Origin: Mangrovimonas futianensis
Lineage (GTDB): Bacteria > Bacteroidota > Bacteroidia > Flavobacteriales > Flavobacteriaceae
Assembly: GCF_021245805.1 (NCBI RefSeq)
Contig: NZ_JAJJNF010000003.1
Location: 186,001-250,000, forward strand
Length of the DNA stretch: 64,000 bases
Direction of reading: 5' to 3'
Numbering within the stretch: the stretch's first letter is position 1; every line of letters starts with the position of its first letter. This document shows, piece after piece, positions 16,402-25,611 of the stretch. The notes beneath the pieces were generated by a model. It did no database searches, had not been told where the DNA came from, and was given only the letters and a program-made list of their open reading frames with translations. A program made the translations under genes and the position numbers.

Positions 16402-18130
16402 TACGATAAATCGGGTAATTCATGTGGGCAAGCTCGTAATTATCGCTTTTTTGAAATAACCATTCCAATTGGGCATACCAATTTTTTGCAAAGTTACCAT
16501 CGGTATACTTTTTGTTTTCAAATTCCCGTTTCAAATCGGGGTTCTGCTTCAGCATTTTGGAAGCTTTGTCTTCCCAAACATAAGGTGAGAAGCCTTCTTT
16601 TTGCTGCAGAATAGTATCAAAGAAATTCCAGTTGAAAAAGGAATCTGGTGCTTGAGGCTCAAAAGTTTCCAACAAATATCTGATTCCTTTCTGTTGTGTA
16701 TTGATGATGAAATCTCCTGCTCTAAATGTTTTTTCAACTTTTGACAAAAGAATTTGAGTGTTGTAATGAAGGTAATGACCTTCATAAGGAGAATTTCGTG
16801 TTTCGAAAGATTGGATTCTATAACTTTCTACAGAAATGGTGGTATCCTTTTGAATCTGGGTCATTTCTATTTGATTCAGTTTTAAAAGCTCAATCACATG
16901 ATGCCAACCTTGAGGAATGACATAAGCTCTTGGGATATCCACTTCAACCGAAGGAACAAAATAATTTTGATAATTGACCTGTTTTGAAAAAGGTTGGTCG
17001 CGATGGTATTTTAAACGACTTAACCCCGTGACTTCACTGGTAATAATTTCTCCTTCATAACCTTTAAATTCAAGTGTCGAAAATCTGGTAGTATCGATTT
17101 TGTAATCTAAAGGGTAGCTTTCGTTAGGCTTGTATTTAGTAGTTTGTTGTTCTTTAAAAACTCGAATTTTTTCTCCATGTGTCTCGGTCAAGTTCACAAC
17201 GGTCTGCATGAATAAATAGGTACCTTCAACACGTTGCTTGTAGGGTTTGAGCATGTGGGTTTCAAGCATCATTCCCAGTGTGCCCCATAAAGTTGTATAG
17301 CCTGTGGAATAGCGTGGATAGTCCATAAATTGACTGAATCCTTTTTCGGGGACTGCGTTAAATACATTGACATAAGGCGTTATGTCCCATGATTTTGATG
17401 CAAGTTCTTGCTCCAGTTGAGGTCTGAATGTTTCATTGATAAAGGCACCCATGGGGCCTCCCATTTTATTGTGTTGTGTAAATAAATGCGTGAGAACATA
17501 TTGATAATCGGCACCATTACTCACGTGATTGTCTATAAACACATCTGGATTTACCAAGTGGTATATTTCTGCAAAGGATTTAGCGTTTTCGGTGTCACAT
17601 TTAATAAAATCCCTATTGAGGTCATAATTTCTACTATTGCCTCTAAAACCATATTCCTTAGGTCCATTTTGATTGGCCCTGGTTCCTGAATTTCTATTCA
17701 AACTACCGCCAATATTATAAATAGGAATGGTGGCTATAATCGTATTTTTAGGAGCTTTTAGCTGGCCACTGGCGTAATCTCTAAAAAGCATCATGGTAGC
17801 ATCAATACCATCTGGTTCACCAGGATGAATACCATTATTAATTAAGAGGATACTCTTGTTTTTTCTGTTTGATTCAAAATCAAAATTCTTATCAGGATCA
17901 AAGGTGACTAGGTGAAGTCGCTCCCCAGAATCGGTAATGCCCATACTGTCCACAGTAATTGTTGGATAGGCCGCTGCCAAGTTCTGGTAATAGGCAATGA
18001 CGTCATAGTAGGCAGCTGTTTCCAATCCATTGGATTTTTCAAATTGTGTAACGAAATTTTCTTGGCAAAAACCATACTTAAACGAAAGGCATAAGATTCC
18101 TGTAATGATGTAAAAAAATCTTTTTTTCAT
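16394..18130 (-). CDS. Secreted M14-family zinc carboxypeptidase
   Basis: 578 residues with a signal peptide ending near residue 22 (YGFCQ). The M14 zinc site is visible: His102 and Glu105 in NNGIHPGEPDG, and a third ligand at His202 in DNHVSNG. RNYDLNRDF (168-175) supplies the substrate-binding Asn-Arg pair. A long C-terminal region (about 330-578) beyond the peptidase domain has no domain that I recognise. Probably periplasmic or secreted peptide degradation. The gene ends convergently with the dipeptidase. Confidence 0.87.
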   Translation of the reverse strand: MKKRFFYIITGILCLSFKYGFCQENFVTQFEKSNGLETAAYYDVIAYYQNLAAAYPTITVDSMGITDSGERLHLVTFDPDKNFDFESNRKNKSILLINNGIHPGEPDGIDATMMLFRDYASGQLKAPKNTIIATIPIYNIGGSLNRNSGTRANQNGPKEYGFRGNSRNYDLNRDFIKCDTENAKSFAEIYHLVNPDVFIDNHVSNGADYQYVLTHLFTQHNKMGGPMGAFINETFRPQLEQELASKSWDITPYVNVFNAVPEKGFSQFMDYPRYSTGYTTLWGTLGMMLETHMLKPYKQRVEGTYLFMQTVVNLTETHGEKIRVFKEQQTTKYKPNESYPLDYKIDTTRFSTLEFKGYEGEIITSEVTGLSRLKYHRDQPFSKQVNYQNYFVPSVEVDIPRAYVIPQGWHHVIELLKLNQIEMTQIQKDTTISVESYRIQSFETRNSPYEGHYLHYNTQILLSKVEKTFRAGDFIINTQQKGIRYLLETFEPQAPDSFFNWNFFDTILQQKEGFSPYVWEDKASKMLKQNPDLKREFENKKYTDGNFAKNWYAQLEWLFQKSDNYELAHMNYPIYRIN

Positions 18131-18257
18131 GGAATTCCTTTTTGAAGAAAATAATTAGGGACTAAAATTGTAAATTTTATTTCAGATAGGCAATTTTGAA
18201 TCTTTATTAAAGGCATTCTAGAATAGAGGAGCAGACTACTATGTTTGCTTTTAAAAC

Positions 18258-18287
18258 TTGTAAACTTGGATATTAACCTTATTTTTG
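18258..18287 (+). promoter_or_regulatory. Promoter of the SulP transporter gene
   Basis: TTG (18258-18260), exactly 19 bases, then TATTTTTG (18280-18287): a perfect match to the Bacteroidota TTG-N19-TAnnTTTG promoter. The start codon is 19 bases downstream of the -7 box. Confidence 0.8.
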
Positions 18288-18306
18288 CAGCTTAAACCAA
18301 CTTATC

Positions 18307-19929
18307 ATGACGGAATTCATCAGAAAGAGAGCGGCAAATGCTAAAAATGATATTTTAAGTGGAATTACGGTAGCTCTGGCTTTAGTGCCAGAAGCGGTTG
18401 CTTTTGCTTTTGTAGCCGGAGTTGATCCATTAGTTGGTTTATATGCAGCCTTTATGATTGGTTTGATCACATCAATTTTTGGAGGCCGTCCTGGAATGAT
18501 AAGTGGTGCCACTGGGGCACTGGCTGTAGTGATGGTTCATTTGGTTGCCGAAGGAAATGCGATGGGGGCAGAAGGGGAGAACTTAGGATTATATTACCTG
18601 TTTGCAACCGTTATTTTAATGGGGATCATTCAAATGTTGGCTGGTGTTTTTAAACTTGGAAAATTTGTAAGACTGATTCCACACCCCGTAATGATGGGAT
18701 TTGTCAATGGTTTGGCCATCGTTATTTTTATTGCCCAACTTGGGATGTTTACATCCATAGAAAATGGAACGGCAGTTTGGATGCATGGAAAAGAATTATG
18801 GGTAATGATTGGGCTGGTAACTCTTACCATGGGAATTATGTTTGGGTTGCCTAAATTGACCAAAAAACTTCCAGAGGCCCTAATAGCTATATTAGTGGTA
18901 TCGGCCATTGTTATTTTTGGCGGTTTGGATGTTGCTACCGTAGGAAGTTTTATTCGTGAAGGTGGAGGTAGTGGTCTCGAAGGTGGACTTCCTTCTTTCC
19001 AATGGGATATTTTTAATAAAGTACCTCTTAATTTACAAACCTTAAAATTCATTGCGCCATATGCACTGATTTTAGCAGCGGTTGGGTTAATAGAATCTTT
19101 AATGACTTTAAATCTTATTGATGAATTAACCGAAACTAGAGGAAATGCCAATAGGGAATGTTTAGCTCAAGGAGGGGCAAATATTGTAACTGGCTTATTT
19201 GGCGGAATGGGAGGATGTGCCATGATTGGACAATCCATTATCAATATAAAAGGAGGAGGAAGAACACGATTATCAGGAATTGTGGCCGCTATAGGATTAC
19301 TCATGTTTATTCTTTTTGGTTCTTCGCTTATTGAACAAGTGCCAATTGCAGCTTTAGTAGGTGTAATGTTCATGGTAGTCATAGGGACCTTTGCATGGAG
19401 TAGTTTTAGAATCTTCAATAAAATTCCTCGAAGTGATCTTTTTGTTTTAATTCTTGTTTCTGGGTTAACTGTAATTTTTGATTTGGCCATAGCGGTTTTT
19501 TCAGGAGTGATAGTCAGTGCCTTGGTTTTTGCTTGGGAAAACGCCAAACGCATTAGAGCTAGAAAAAGAATGCGTGCCGATGGTACTAAAATTTATGAAA
19601 TTTGGGGACCGCTTTTCTTTGGATCTATTAAGGCATTTAATGAAAAGTTTGACGTTAAAAATGATCCAGAAAAGGTAGAAATTGATTTTGTGGAATCTAG
19701 AATTAGTGACCATTCTGCCTTGGAAGCAGTTTACAATTTGGTTAACAAATATGAAGAAGCAGGAAAGTCAATCAAGTTGAAACACTTAAGTGAAGATTGT
19801 AAAGAATTGCTTTATAAATCCAGTCCTAAATTTAGGGAAGTAGTAGTAGAAGATATTGATGACCCCAGATATCATTTGGCTGCCAATCCTGAAAAATTCA
19901 CCAAATCTTTATCTGAATACGATTTCTAA
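18307..19929 (+). CDS. SulP family inorganic anion transporter
   Basis: 540 residues. It begins with the SulP pattern (KNDILSGITVALALVPEAVAFA, about 14-35), then GAPGM-like GGRPGMISGATGALAV and about 12-14 membrane segments up to residue 415. The C-terminal part (about 430-530) is a soluble STAS domain (EIWGPLFFGSIKAFNEKF; VEIDFVESRISDHSALEAV). SulP proteins carry sulfate, bicarbonate or other anions; sulfate is possible given the sulfatases further on, but not shown. A consensus promoter precedes it. It ends five bases from the convergent coaD gene. Confidence 0.93.
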   Translation: MTEFIRKRAANAKNDILSGITVALALVPEAVAFAFVAGVDPLVGLYAAFMIGLITSIFGGRPGMISGATGALAVVMVHLVAEGNAMGAEGENLGLYYLFATVILMGIIQMLAGVFKLGKFVRLIPHPVMMGFVNGLAIVIFIAQLGMFTSIENGTAVWMHGKELWVMIGLVTLTMGIMFGLPKLTKKLPEALIAILVVSAIVIFGGLDVATVGSFIREGGGSGLEGGLPSFQWDIFNKVPLNLQTLKFIAPYALILAAVGLIESLMTLNLIDELTETRGNANRECLAQGGANIVTGLFGGMGGCAMIGQSIINIKGGGRTRLSGIVAAIGLLMFILFGSSLIEQVPIAALVGVMFMVVIGTFAWSSFRIFNKIPRSDLFVLILVSGLTVIFDLAIAVFSGVIVSALVFAWENAKRIRARKRMRADGTKIYEIWGPLFFGSIKAFNEKFDVKNDPEKVEIDFVESRISDHSALEAVYNLVNKYEEAGKSIKLKHLSEDCKELLYKSSPKFREVVVEDIDDPRYHLAANPEKFTKSLSEYDF

Positions 19930-19934
19930 AAGGT

Positions 19935-20393
19935 TTATTTAATGACTACGCTATCGGGAACCAATTGGGTGTAGTTTCCATTGTTTTTGATAACATCCCT
20001 AACAATGCTAGAGCTGATGTAGGAGGTCTTGGCTGCCGTTAAAAGGAAAACAGTCTCAATGCCTCCAGAAAGATGTCTGTTGGTGTGTGCAATGGCCTTT
20101 TCAAACTCAAAATCAGCTGGATTTCTCAGACCTCGCAAGATAAAGGGAACTTCTATTTCATTACAAAAATCAATAGTAAGACCCGTATAGGTTACCACTT
20201 TCACCTTGGGTTCATCTTTAAAGGCATCTTCAATAAACTTTTTTCGCTCTTCCAATGAAAACATATACTTCTTGTCGGAGTTTATTCCAATGGCAACAAT
20301 AATTTCATCAAACAGCTTGACGCCTCTTTGAATAATATCATAATGGCCTAATGTGATTGGGTCAAAAGATCCAGGAAATATAGCTCGTTTCAT
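19935..20393 (-). CDS. coaD: Phosphopantetheine adenylyltransferase
   Basis: Penultimate step of coenzyme A synthesis: 4'-phosphopantetheine plus ATP gives dephospho-CoA. 152 residues, a nucleotidyltransferase fold with the TxGH motif at Thr14-His17 (PGSFDPITLGH) and the ISSSIVRDV signature near the C-terminus. Length and start are normal. It lies 67 bases downstream of ddl on the same strand and may share its transcript. Confidence 0.97.
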   Translation of the reverse strand: MKRAIFPGSFDPITLGHYDIIQRGVKLFDEIIVAIGINSDKKYMFSLEERKKFIEDAFKDEPKVKVVTYTGLTIDFCNEIEVPFILRGLRNPADFEFEKAIAHTNRHLSGGIETVFLLTAAKTSYISSSIVRDVIKNNGNYTQLVPDSVVIK

Positions 20394-20460
20394 CGATTAA
20401 TATTTTGTAGCAGATTTTGATTGATAGTTATAAACCTTCGAGGTTATAAAATTACAGATT

Positions 20461-21435
20461 TTATTTCAAAGCTTCTTCAATGGCATTTTCAAAGAGTTCA
20501 GACAAGGATATTCCAGCTGCTTTGGCTTGTTGAGGTAAAATACTCTCTTTTGTTAGGCCAGGAACGGTATTGATTTCCAACAAATGCGGCTCTCCATCCT
20601 TAAAAATAAATTCACTTCTAGAAAAGCCAGTCATTTTTAAAACTTGATAAATCTTTTTGGCTTTTTCCGAAACCTTGTTGGTCCACTCCTCACTTATTCT
20701 GGCTGGGGTGATTTCTTGAGATTGTCCCAAGTATTTAGCTTGGTAATCAAAAAAATCATTGTCGCTTACAATTTCAGTAATCGGCAATACTTTGATTTCT
20801 CCCCGGTAGGAGATGACTCCTACTGAAACTTCGGTGCCATCCAAAAATGATTCAATAATGATTTCATCATCTTCCTTAAAAGCAATATTAATAGCGTCTT
20901 TCAATTTTTCCTTTTCATAAACTTTGGTGACTCCAAAACTGCTTCCGGCTTTATTAGCTTTTACAAAACAAGGTAACCCAACTTTTTTGATTATAGCTTC
21001 TTCATCAATATCATCCCCAAAATTCAAATAGAAGGATTCTGCTGTTGCGATGCCATATGGTTTTAAAACACTAAGACAGTCTCTTTTATTAAATGTTAAG
21101 GCTGCTTGATACATCCCACAGCTGGTTTGGGGAATTCCTAATAAATTAAAGTAGGCTTGCATAAAACCATCTTCACCAGGGCTACCATGTATAGCATTGA
21201 AAACACAGTCAAAAGTGATTTTTTCTCCATCATGGATAATTGAAAAATCATTTTTATCAACTGGAAATTCAATGTCATTGTCATTCACATAAACCCATTT
21301 GTTTTTGAAAATGTGAATTCTATAAGGGGTATATTTATTGGAGTTTAAGGTTTCGTATACTACGTTACCGCTTTTTAAGGATATTTCATATTCACTCGAA
21401 TATCCTCCCATTATGATGGCTATGTTTTTTTTCAT
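20461..21435 (-). CDS. ddl: D-alanine--D-alanine ligase
   Basis: ATP-dependent formation of D-Ala-D-Ala for peptidoglycan. 324 residues with an ATP-grasp layout: N-terminal GGYSSEYEISLKSG, AIHGSPGEDGFMQ in the first domain, CFVKANKAGSSFGV for ATP binding and the EINTVPGLTKES signature near residue 292. It starts at the ATG at 21435, divergent from the PASTA gene across 105 bases. Confidence 0.97.
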   Translation of the reverse strand: MKKNIAIIMGGYSSEYEISLKSGNVVYETLNSNKYTPYRIHIFKNKWVYVNDNDIEFPVDKNDFSIIHDGEKITFDCVFNAIHGSPGEDGFMQAYFNLLGIPQTSCGMYQAALTFNKRDCLSVLKPYGIATAESFYLNFGDDIDEEAIIKKVGLPCFVKANKAGSSFGVTKVYEKEKLKDAINIAFKEDDEIIIESFLDGTEVSVGVISYRGEIKVLPITEIVSDNDFFDYQAKYLGQSQEITPARISEEWTNKVSEKAKKIYQVLKMTGFSRSEFIFKDGEPHLLEINTVPGLTKESILPQQAKAAGISLSELFENAIEEALK

Positions 21436-21514
21436 AGAGATAAGAAACGATGGTAAAATATCGTTAAGCTAAAATATCACTAATAAATCAAAAGTAAAAA
21501 CAGTTCGGTTTTTA

Positions 21515-21522
21515 TATATTTG
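21515..21522 (+). promoter_or_regulatory. Candidate -7 element for PASTA-rluD
   Basis: TATATTTG matches TAnnTTTG, 18 bases upstream of the PASTA gene ATG. No TTG at the expected -33 position. Confidence 0.45.
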
Positions 21523-21540
21523 TTGGGTAAAAAATTATAA

Positions 21541-22098
21541 ATGAGTCTGATTAATTTCCTAAGAAGTAAAGCTTTTTTAAAACAAATTGTCTTGGCTGTA
21601 GTAGCCATTTTTGTTATCAGCTTTTTGTTGTTGAGATGGTTGAATAGTACCACCAATCATGGTGAATTTGAGACCGTTCCAGATTTAACGGGGAAATCCA
21701 TAGAAGTTGCTAAAATAGCCTTGGATGATAACCACTTGCAAATGGAAGTATTGGATTCTTCAAATTTTAATCCCGATTATCCAAAGTATTCGGTTATAGA
21801 ACAAGATCCACCAGCTGGGAAACAAGTTAAGGAGGACCGAAAAATCTATTTAACGTTGAATCCATCCGGTTACAGAAAAGTTATGGTTCCAGAGTTAAGG
21901 GAGAGAACCTTAAGACAGGCCAAACCAACCTTGGAGGCTTTGGGTTTTGAATTGGGGGAATTAACGTATAAAGACAACATTGCGAAAGATGTGGTTTTAG
22001 GAGTGATTTATGATGGAAAACCTTTGGAGGCTGGTGAAATGCTGCCCAAAAAATCCAAAATAGATTTAGTATTAGGAAACGGAAATAGACCAGAATAG
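21541..22098 (+). CDS. Membrane-anchored PASTA domain protein
   Basis: 185 residues: a short cytoplasmic start, one membrane helix (about 15-33) and two PASTA domains outside (about 42-111, VPDLTGKSIEVAKIALDDN; and about 115-182, VPELRERTLRQAKPTLEAL). PASTA domains are linked to binding of muropeptides or beta-lactams. There is no kinase or transpeptidase domain, unlike PASTA proteins of Firmicutes. It stands next to ddl (divergent) and three bases ahead of rluD, a gene order I associate with Bacteroidota. Confidence 0.88.
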   Translation: MSLINFLRSKAFLKQIVLAVVAIFVISFLLLRWLNSTTNHGEFETVPDLTGKSIEVAKIALDDNHLQMEVLDSSNFNPDYPKYSVIEQDPPAGKQVKEDRKIYLTLNPSGYRKVMVPELRERTLRQAKPTLEALGFELGELTYKDNIAKDVVLGVIYDGKPLEAGEMLPKKSKIDLVLGNGNRPE

Positions 22099-22101
22099 TT
22101 T

Positions 22102-23142
22102 ATGGCTGAGGTAATCAATGATATCGATGAGCAGGATGATGAGCTCTATGAACACTATGCTTTTACTGCAGAGAAAGGGCAACAACCTTTACGTATAGAT
22201 AAATACCTTATGAATTTTATTGAGAATGCAACCAGAAATAAAATTCAAGCGGCCGCAAAGAGTGGAAATATCTATGTCAATGATATTCCTGTAAAACAAA
22301 ATTACAAGGTCAAACCTTTTGATAAAATTAGGGTGATGTTTGAACATCCACCTTATGAATATTTATTGACGCCGGAAGATATACCGTTGGATATTGTCTA
22401 TGAGGATGATGAGGTATTGGTCATTAATAAACCCGCTGGATTGGTTGTACATCCAGGCCATGGAAATTACTCTGGAACCTTAATCAATGCCTTGATTTAT
22501 CATTTTGAAAATTTGCCCAATAATTCTAGTAATCGACCAGGCTTGGTTCATAGAATTGATAAGGATACGAGTGGTTTATTGGTCATTGCCAAAACTGAAG
22601 AGTCCATGACACATCTTTCCAAACAGTTTTTTGATAAAACCAGTGAACGGGAGTATGTAGCCTTGGTCTGGGGAAATGTGGAGGAAGATGAAGGAACCAT
22701 AGAAGGCCATATCGGGCGTCACCCAAAGAATAGATTACAAAATACAGTTTTTGAAGGCGATGAAGCTGATAAAGGAAAACCAGCTATCACCCATTTCAAG
22801 GTATTGGAGCGATTAGGTTATGTAACGTTGGTATCCTGTAAGTTGGAAACGGGAAGAACCCATCAAATCCGTGTGCATATGAAACATATCGGACATACTT
22901 TGTTTAATGACGAACGTTATGGAGGACATCTTATTTTAAAAGGGACTACTTTCACAAAATATAAGCAATTTGTAGAAAATTGTTTTAAGACTTTGCCTAG
23001 ACAAGCGCTTCATGCAAAAACACTTGGTTTTGTTCATCCAAAAACTGGAGAAACATTGCGTTTTGATACAGAGTTGCCTGAAGATATGCAGTTGTGTATA
23101 GAGAAATGGCGCAATTATGCAAAACATCAGGAACTATTATAA
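22102..23142 (+). CDS. rluD: RluA-family pseudouridine synthase (RluD-like)
   Basis: Isomerises uridines in RNA, in RluD's case in helix 69 of 23S rRNA. 346 residues: an N-terminal S4 RNA-binding domain (about 28-85) and the catalytic domain with HRIDKDTSG at 150-158, catalytic Asp153. KLETGRTHQIRVHMKHIGH and DERYGG are also typical. Three bases after the PASTA gene and probably co-transcribed. RluD is the best fit because of the S4 domain; RluC is less likely. Confidence 0.9.
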   Translation: MAEVINDIDEQDDELYEHYAFTAEKGQQPLRIDKYLMNFIENATRNKIQAAAKSGNIYVNDIPVKQNYKVKPFDKIRVMFEHPPYEYLLTPEDIPLDIVYEDDEVLVINKPAGLVVHPGHGNYSGTLINALIYHFENLPNNSSNRPGLVHRIDKDTSGLLVIAKTEESMTHLSKQFFDKTSEREYVALVWGNVEEDEGTIEGHIGRHPKNRLQNTVFEGDEADKGKPAITHFKVLERLGYVTLVSCKLETGRTHQIRVHMKHIGHTLFNDERYGGHLILKGTTFTKYKQFVENCFKTLPRQALHAKTLGFVHPKTGETLRFDTELPEDMQLCIEKWRNYAKHQELL

Positions 23143-23183
23143 TTTTTCCTTATTCCTTTATTGTAAAACTCTTAAGAATGTGG

Positions 23184-23214
23184 TTGCTGAATCGCCTTTC
23201 CATTTGTATTTTTG
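23184..23214 (+). promoter_or_regulatory. Promoter of yaaA
   Basis: TTG (23184-23186), 20-base spacer, TATTTTTG (23207-23214), matching the Bacteroidota promoter. The ATG is 18 bases further on. Confidence 0.7.
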
Positions 23215-23232
23215 GAGTAAATAAATCAATTT

Positions 23233-23991
23233 ATGAAACTGGTATTATCACCCGCTAAATCTTTAGATTACGAAAGTCAATTACCTACAGACAAACACAC
23301 GGAAGCCTGTTTTTTAAAAGAGGCAGATAGACTGAATAAATTATTAAAAAAGAAGTCGGCCAAAAGTCTTTCAAAATTGATGCATATATCCGATAGTTTA
23401 GGGCAATTGAATTATGAGAGAAATCAAGAATGGGAATTGCCGTTTACACCAGAAAATTCTAGACCGGCTGTATATGCTTTCAATGGTGATGTGTATCGTG
23501 GATTGGATGCTTATGAGATTTCTTTAGATAAATTGGATCGGGTACAAAATACAGTGAGGATTTTATCAGGTTTGTATGGGGTTTTAAAGCCTCTGGATTT
23601 AATTCAGCCTTATCGTTTAGAAATGGGAACCAAAATGCCCGTTGGCAAGAATAAGAACCTTTATGAGTTTTGGAAGAAGAAAGTAACCCAAGCGCTTAAT
23701 GAGGAATTAGAAGATGACGAATTGTTTCTAAATTTGGCTAGTAATGAGTATTACAAAGCTGTTGATGCTAAAGCGTTAAAAGTACCTGTGATTACAGCAA
23801 CCTTTAAAGAATTCAAAGGAGGTGAATATAAAAACATAGCTATTTTTGCGAAACTAGCCCGTGGGTTGATGGCAAGATATATTATTGAAACAAATGCTCA
23901 AACCGTGGAAGACCTTAAAGGATTTAATTATGAAGGCTATGGTTTCAGCGAAGAACTATCTTCTAAAACTGAATTGGTTTTCACTAGATAA
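23233..23991 (+). CDS. yaaA: Peroxide stress protein YaaA (DUF328)
   Basis: 252 residues, cytoplasmic. It begins MKLVLSPAKSLDY, the family N-terminus, and contains ALKAF-type core replaced by AVYAFNGDVYRGLDA, RILSGLYGVLKPLDLIQPYRLEMGTK and the NLASNEYYKAV segment, all characteristic of DUF328. In E. coli YaaA lowers free iron and limits damage during peroxide stress, and it has DNA-binding features. It has its own promoter and is followed by a convergent THX gene. Confidence 0.95.
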   Translation: MKLVLSPAKSLDYESQLPTDKHTEACFLKEADRLNKLLKKKSAKSLSKLMHISDSLGQLNYERNQEWELPFTPENSRPAVYAFNGDVYRGLDAYEISLDKLDRVQNTVRILSGLYGVLKPLDLIQPYRLEMGTKMPVGKNKNLYEFWKKKVTQALNEELEDDELFLNLASNEYYKAVDAKALKVPVITATFKEFKGGEYKNIAIFAKLARGLMARYIIETNAQTVEDLKGFNYEGYGFSEELSSKTELVFTR

Positions 23992-24017
23992 GATAGTGAG
24001 ATAAGTACCTAGGATTC

Positions 24018-24146
24018 TTACTGTGCTTTTTTGTTAACGTTTATCTTATCTTCAGGTTTTGGTTTCTTTTTGATTCGGGGTCTCCTTACCCCGTGTGAAC
24101 CTCTATTAATTTTACCGCGTTTGGTTTTTTTGTCTCCTTTGCCCAT
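24018..24146 (-). CDS. 30S ribosomal protein THX (42 aa)
   Basis: Found by translating the gap. A 42-residue, very basic protein starting MGKGDKKTKRGKI, with RGSHGVRRPRIKKK and a Lys-rich end. This is the THX family, which binds at the top of the 30S head in Thermus and is common in Bacteroidota. A good purine-rich leader precedes the ATG at 24146. Single gene, convergent with yaaA and divergent from the TPR gene. Confidence 0.9.
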   Translation of the reverse strand: MGKGDKKTKRGKINRGSHGVRRPRIKKKPKPEDKINVNKKAQ

Positions 24147-24218
24147 TTTATTTTTTTAGCATTGTGTGTCCTCAAGATAATAATTTTTTTATTTTCACTG
24201 TTGTAATTATCGTTAGAA

Positions 24219-24956
24219 GTGAGTTATTATTATTTAGTCATTGCCGTTCAGGGCTTTTGTATATTTCATGCCATAAAAAATCATAAAGAATACTACTGGT
24301 ACTTAATTATTATGTTTTTACCTCTTGTAGGAGGTATTATTTATTTGCTTACTCAAGTTTTGAACAGGAGAGATGTGAGTAAAATAAATAGCAATGTAAC
24401 TTCTATTATTAATCCCACTAAAAAGGTAAAGGATTTAGGAAAACGTTTGGAGTTTTCTGATACTTATAAGAACAGGGTGGATCTTGCTGATGCTTATATG
24501 GAAATAGGAGATTTTGAAAATGCTATTTTTCATTTTAAAAGGACCTTAGAAGACCATAATGAAAATGATGTTTATGTCATAGAAAACCTCATTCTGGCCT
24601 TGTTTTTCAATTCAAATTATAACGAAGTTTTATTATATGGTGAAAGGCTGAAAAAGGATTCGAGTTTTCAAGGTTCAAAAACCCAATTCATATTTGGACA
24701 GGCTTTAGAAAAACTGAATAAAATAGACGAGGCTGAAACAAACTTACGTCCTATAGATGTAAGATATTCAAATTATGAGGAAAGACTACTTTTAGCCAAG
24801 TTTTTGTTGAGGAATAACAAGGTTGAAGATGGTGAAGAAATAATTGAAGAAATTTTTCAGGAGTCAAAATATATGAATAAAATGAATAGAAGGCTTTATC
24901 GCTCTACTATTGTGGAGGTTGAAAAAATGAGAGCTGAATTTCATGTTCATTCATAA
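24219..24956 (+). CDS. TPR protein with N-terminal PLDc_N membrane domain
   Basis: 245 residues beginning at a GTG codon (no suitable ATG; the next lies inside the second membrane helix). Residues 1-50 contain two membrane helices in the PLDc_N arrangement (YYYLVIAVQGFCIFHAI; WYLIIMFLPLVGGIIYLL). From about 80 to 235 there are helical repeats of TPR type (DLADAYMEIGDFENAIFHFKRTL). Probably a membrane-tethered scaffold; partner unknown. Its end overlaps the UDG-like gene by 14 bases. Confidence 0.78.
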   Translation: MSYYYLVIAVQGFCIFHAIKNHKEYYWYLIIMFLPLVGGIIYLLTQVLNRRDVSKINSNVTSIINPTKKVKDLGKRLEFSDTYKNRVDLADAYMEIGDFENAIFHFKRTLEDHNENDVYVIENLILALFFNSNYNEVLLYGERLKKDSSFQGSKTQFIFGQALEKLNKIDEAETNLRPIDVRYSNYEERLLLAKFLLRNNKVEDGEEIIEEIFQESKYMNKMNRRLYRSTIVEVEKMRAEFHVHS

Positions 24957-25611
24957 ACATCCATATAAACCATTCATTCCAAAGCAGGCTACAAAACTAA
25001 TAGTAGGTACACTGCCACCTCCCAGATTCTCAACAGGCAATCTAAAACCAGACGACGTGGACTTTTGTTATGGAAGTAGAGATGGGCAATTGTGGCGAAT
25101 TTTAGACCAATTGTTTGATTTAAATCTAGTCTATGAAAACACCAAATATGCCATTGATCAGCGTAAAAATTTTTTGAAATCACATGGCATTGGTATTTGT
25201 GATATGGTTGAAAGTGCGCTTCGAGATAAAGTAGATGCCTCCGACATAGGCATGCAGGATGTGGTGTTAAGAGATCTTCTGGGGTATATTAAAGTTCATC
25301 CTAAAATAGATACCTTATTGTTTACTGGGGGGAACAGTAAAAATGGTCCGGAATATTTTTTTAGAAAACATTTAAAATTGAATGGATTGAAACTTACACC
25401 GGTAAGTCAAGAGGTTCCTAGAATTCATATTTTTGATATTAAGGATAAAAAAAATATGACTCGAACTATAAGAACAGTTTCGTTGACGGCGCCTTCCGGT
25501 AGTGCTAATAGGGCAGTTGGTAGTATGCCATTATACAAACAAATAAAACAGCGAAACCCAAGTTTTACAACCTTTGATTTTAGGGTGATGCAATACCGAG
25601 AGTTCTTTTAA
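24943..25611 (+). CDS. Uracil-DNA glycosylase superfamily-like protein
   Basis: 222 residues, cytoplasmic. GTLPPP (about 23-28), YGSRDGQLWRIL, GIGICDMVESALRDK, a central TLLFTGGN and a C-terminal LTAPSGSANR resemble the motifs of the UDG superfamily (an early water-activating loop and a late SPS-type loop). I recall unnamed Bacteroidota proteins of this type annotated as UDG family. Activity on uracil or another lesion is not proven by sequence. Overlap with the TPR gene suggests coupled translation. Confidence 0.7.
   Translation: MFIHKHPYKPFIPKQATKLIVGTLPPPRFSTGNLKPDDVDFCYGSRDGQLWRILDQLFDLNLVYENTKYAIDQRKNFLKSHGIGICDMVESALRDKVDASDIGMQDVVLRDLLGYIKVHPKIDTLLFTGGNSKNGPEYFFRKHLKLNGLKLTPVSQEVPRIHIFDIKDKKNMTRTIRTVSLTAPSGSANRAVGSMPLYKQIKQRNPSFTTFDFRVMQYREFF

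Noticed and set aside
18630..19553. Two open frames antisense to the SulP gene (173 and 128 codons)
   Set aside because: Shadow frames of a membrane protein gene; compositions mirror the sense strand and no family matches by eye.
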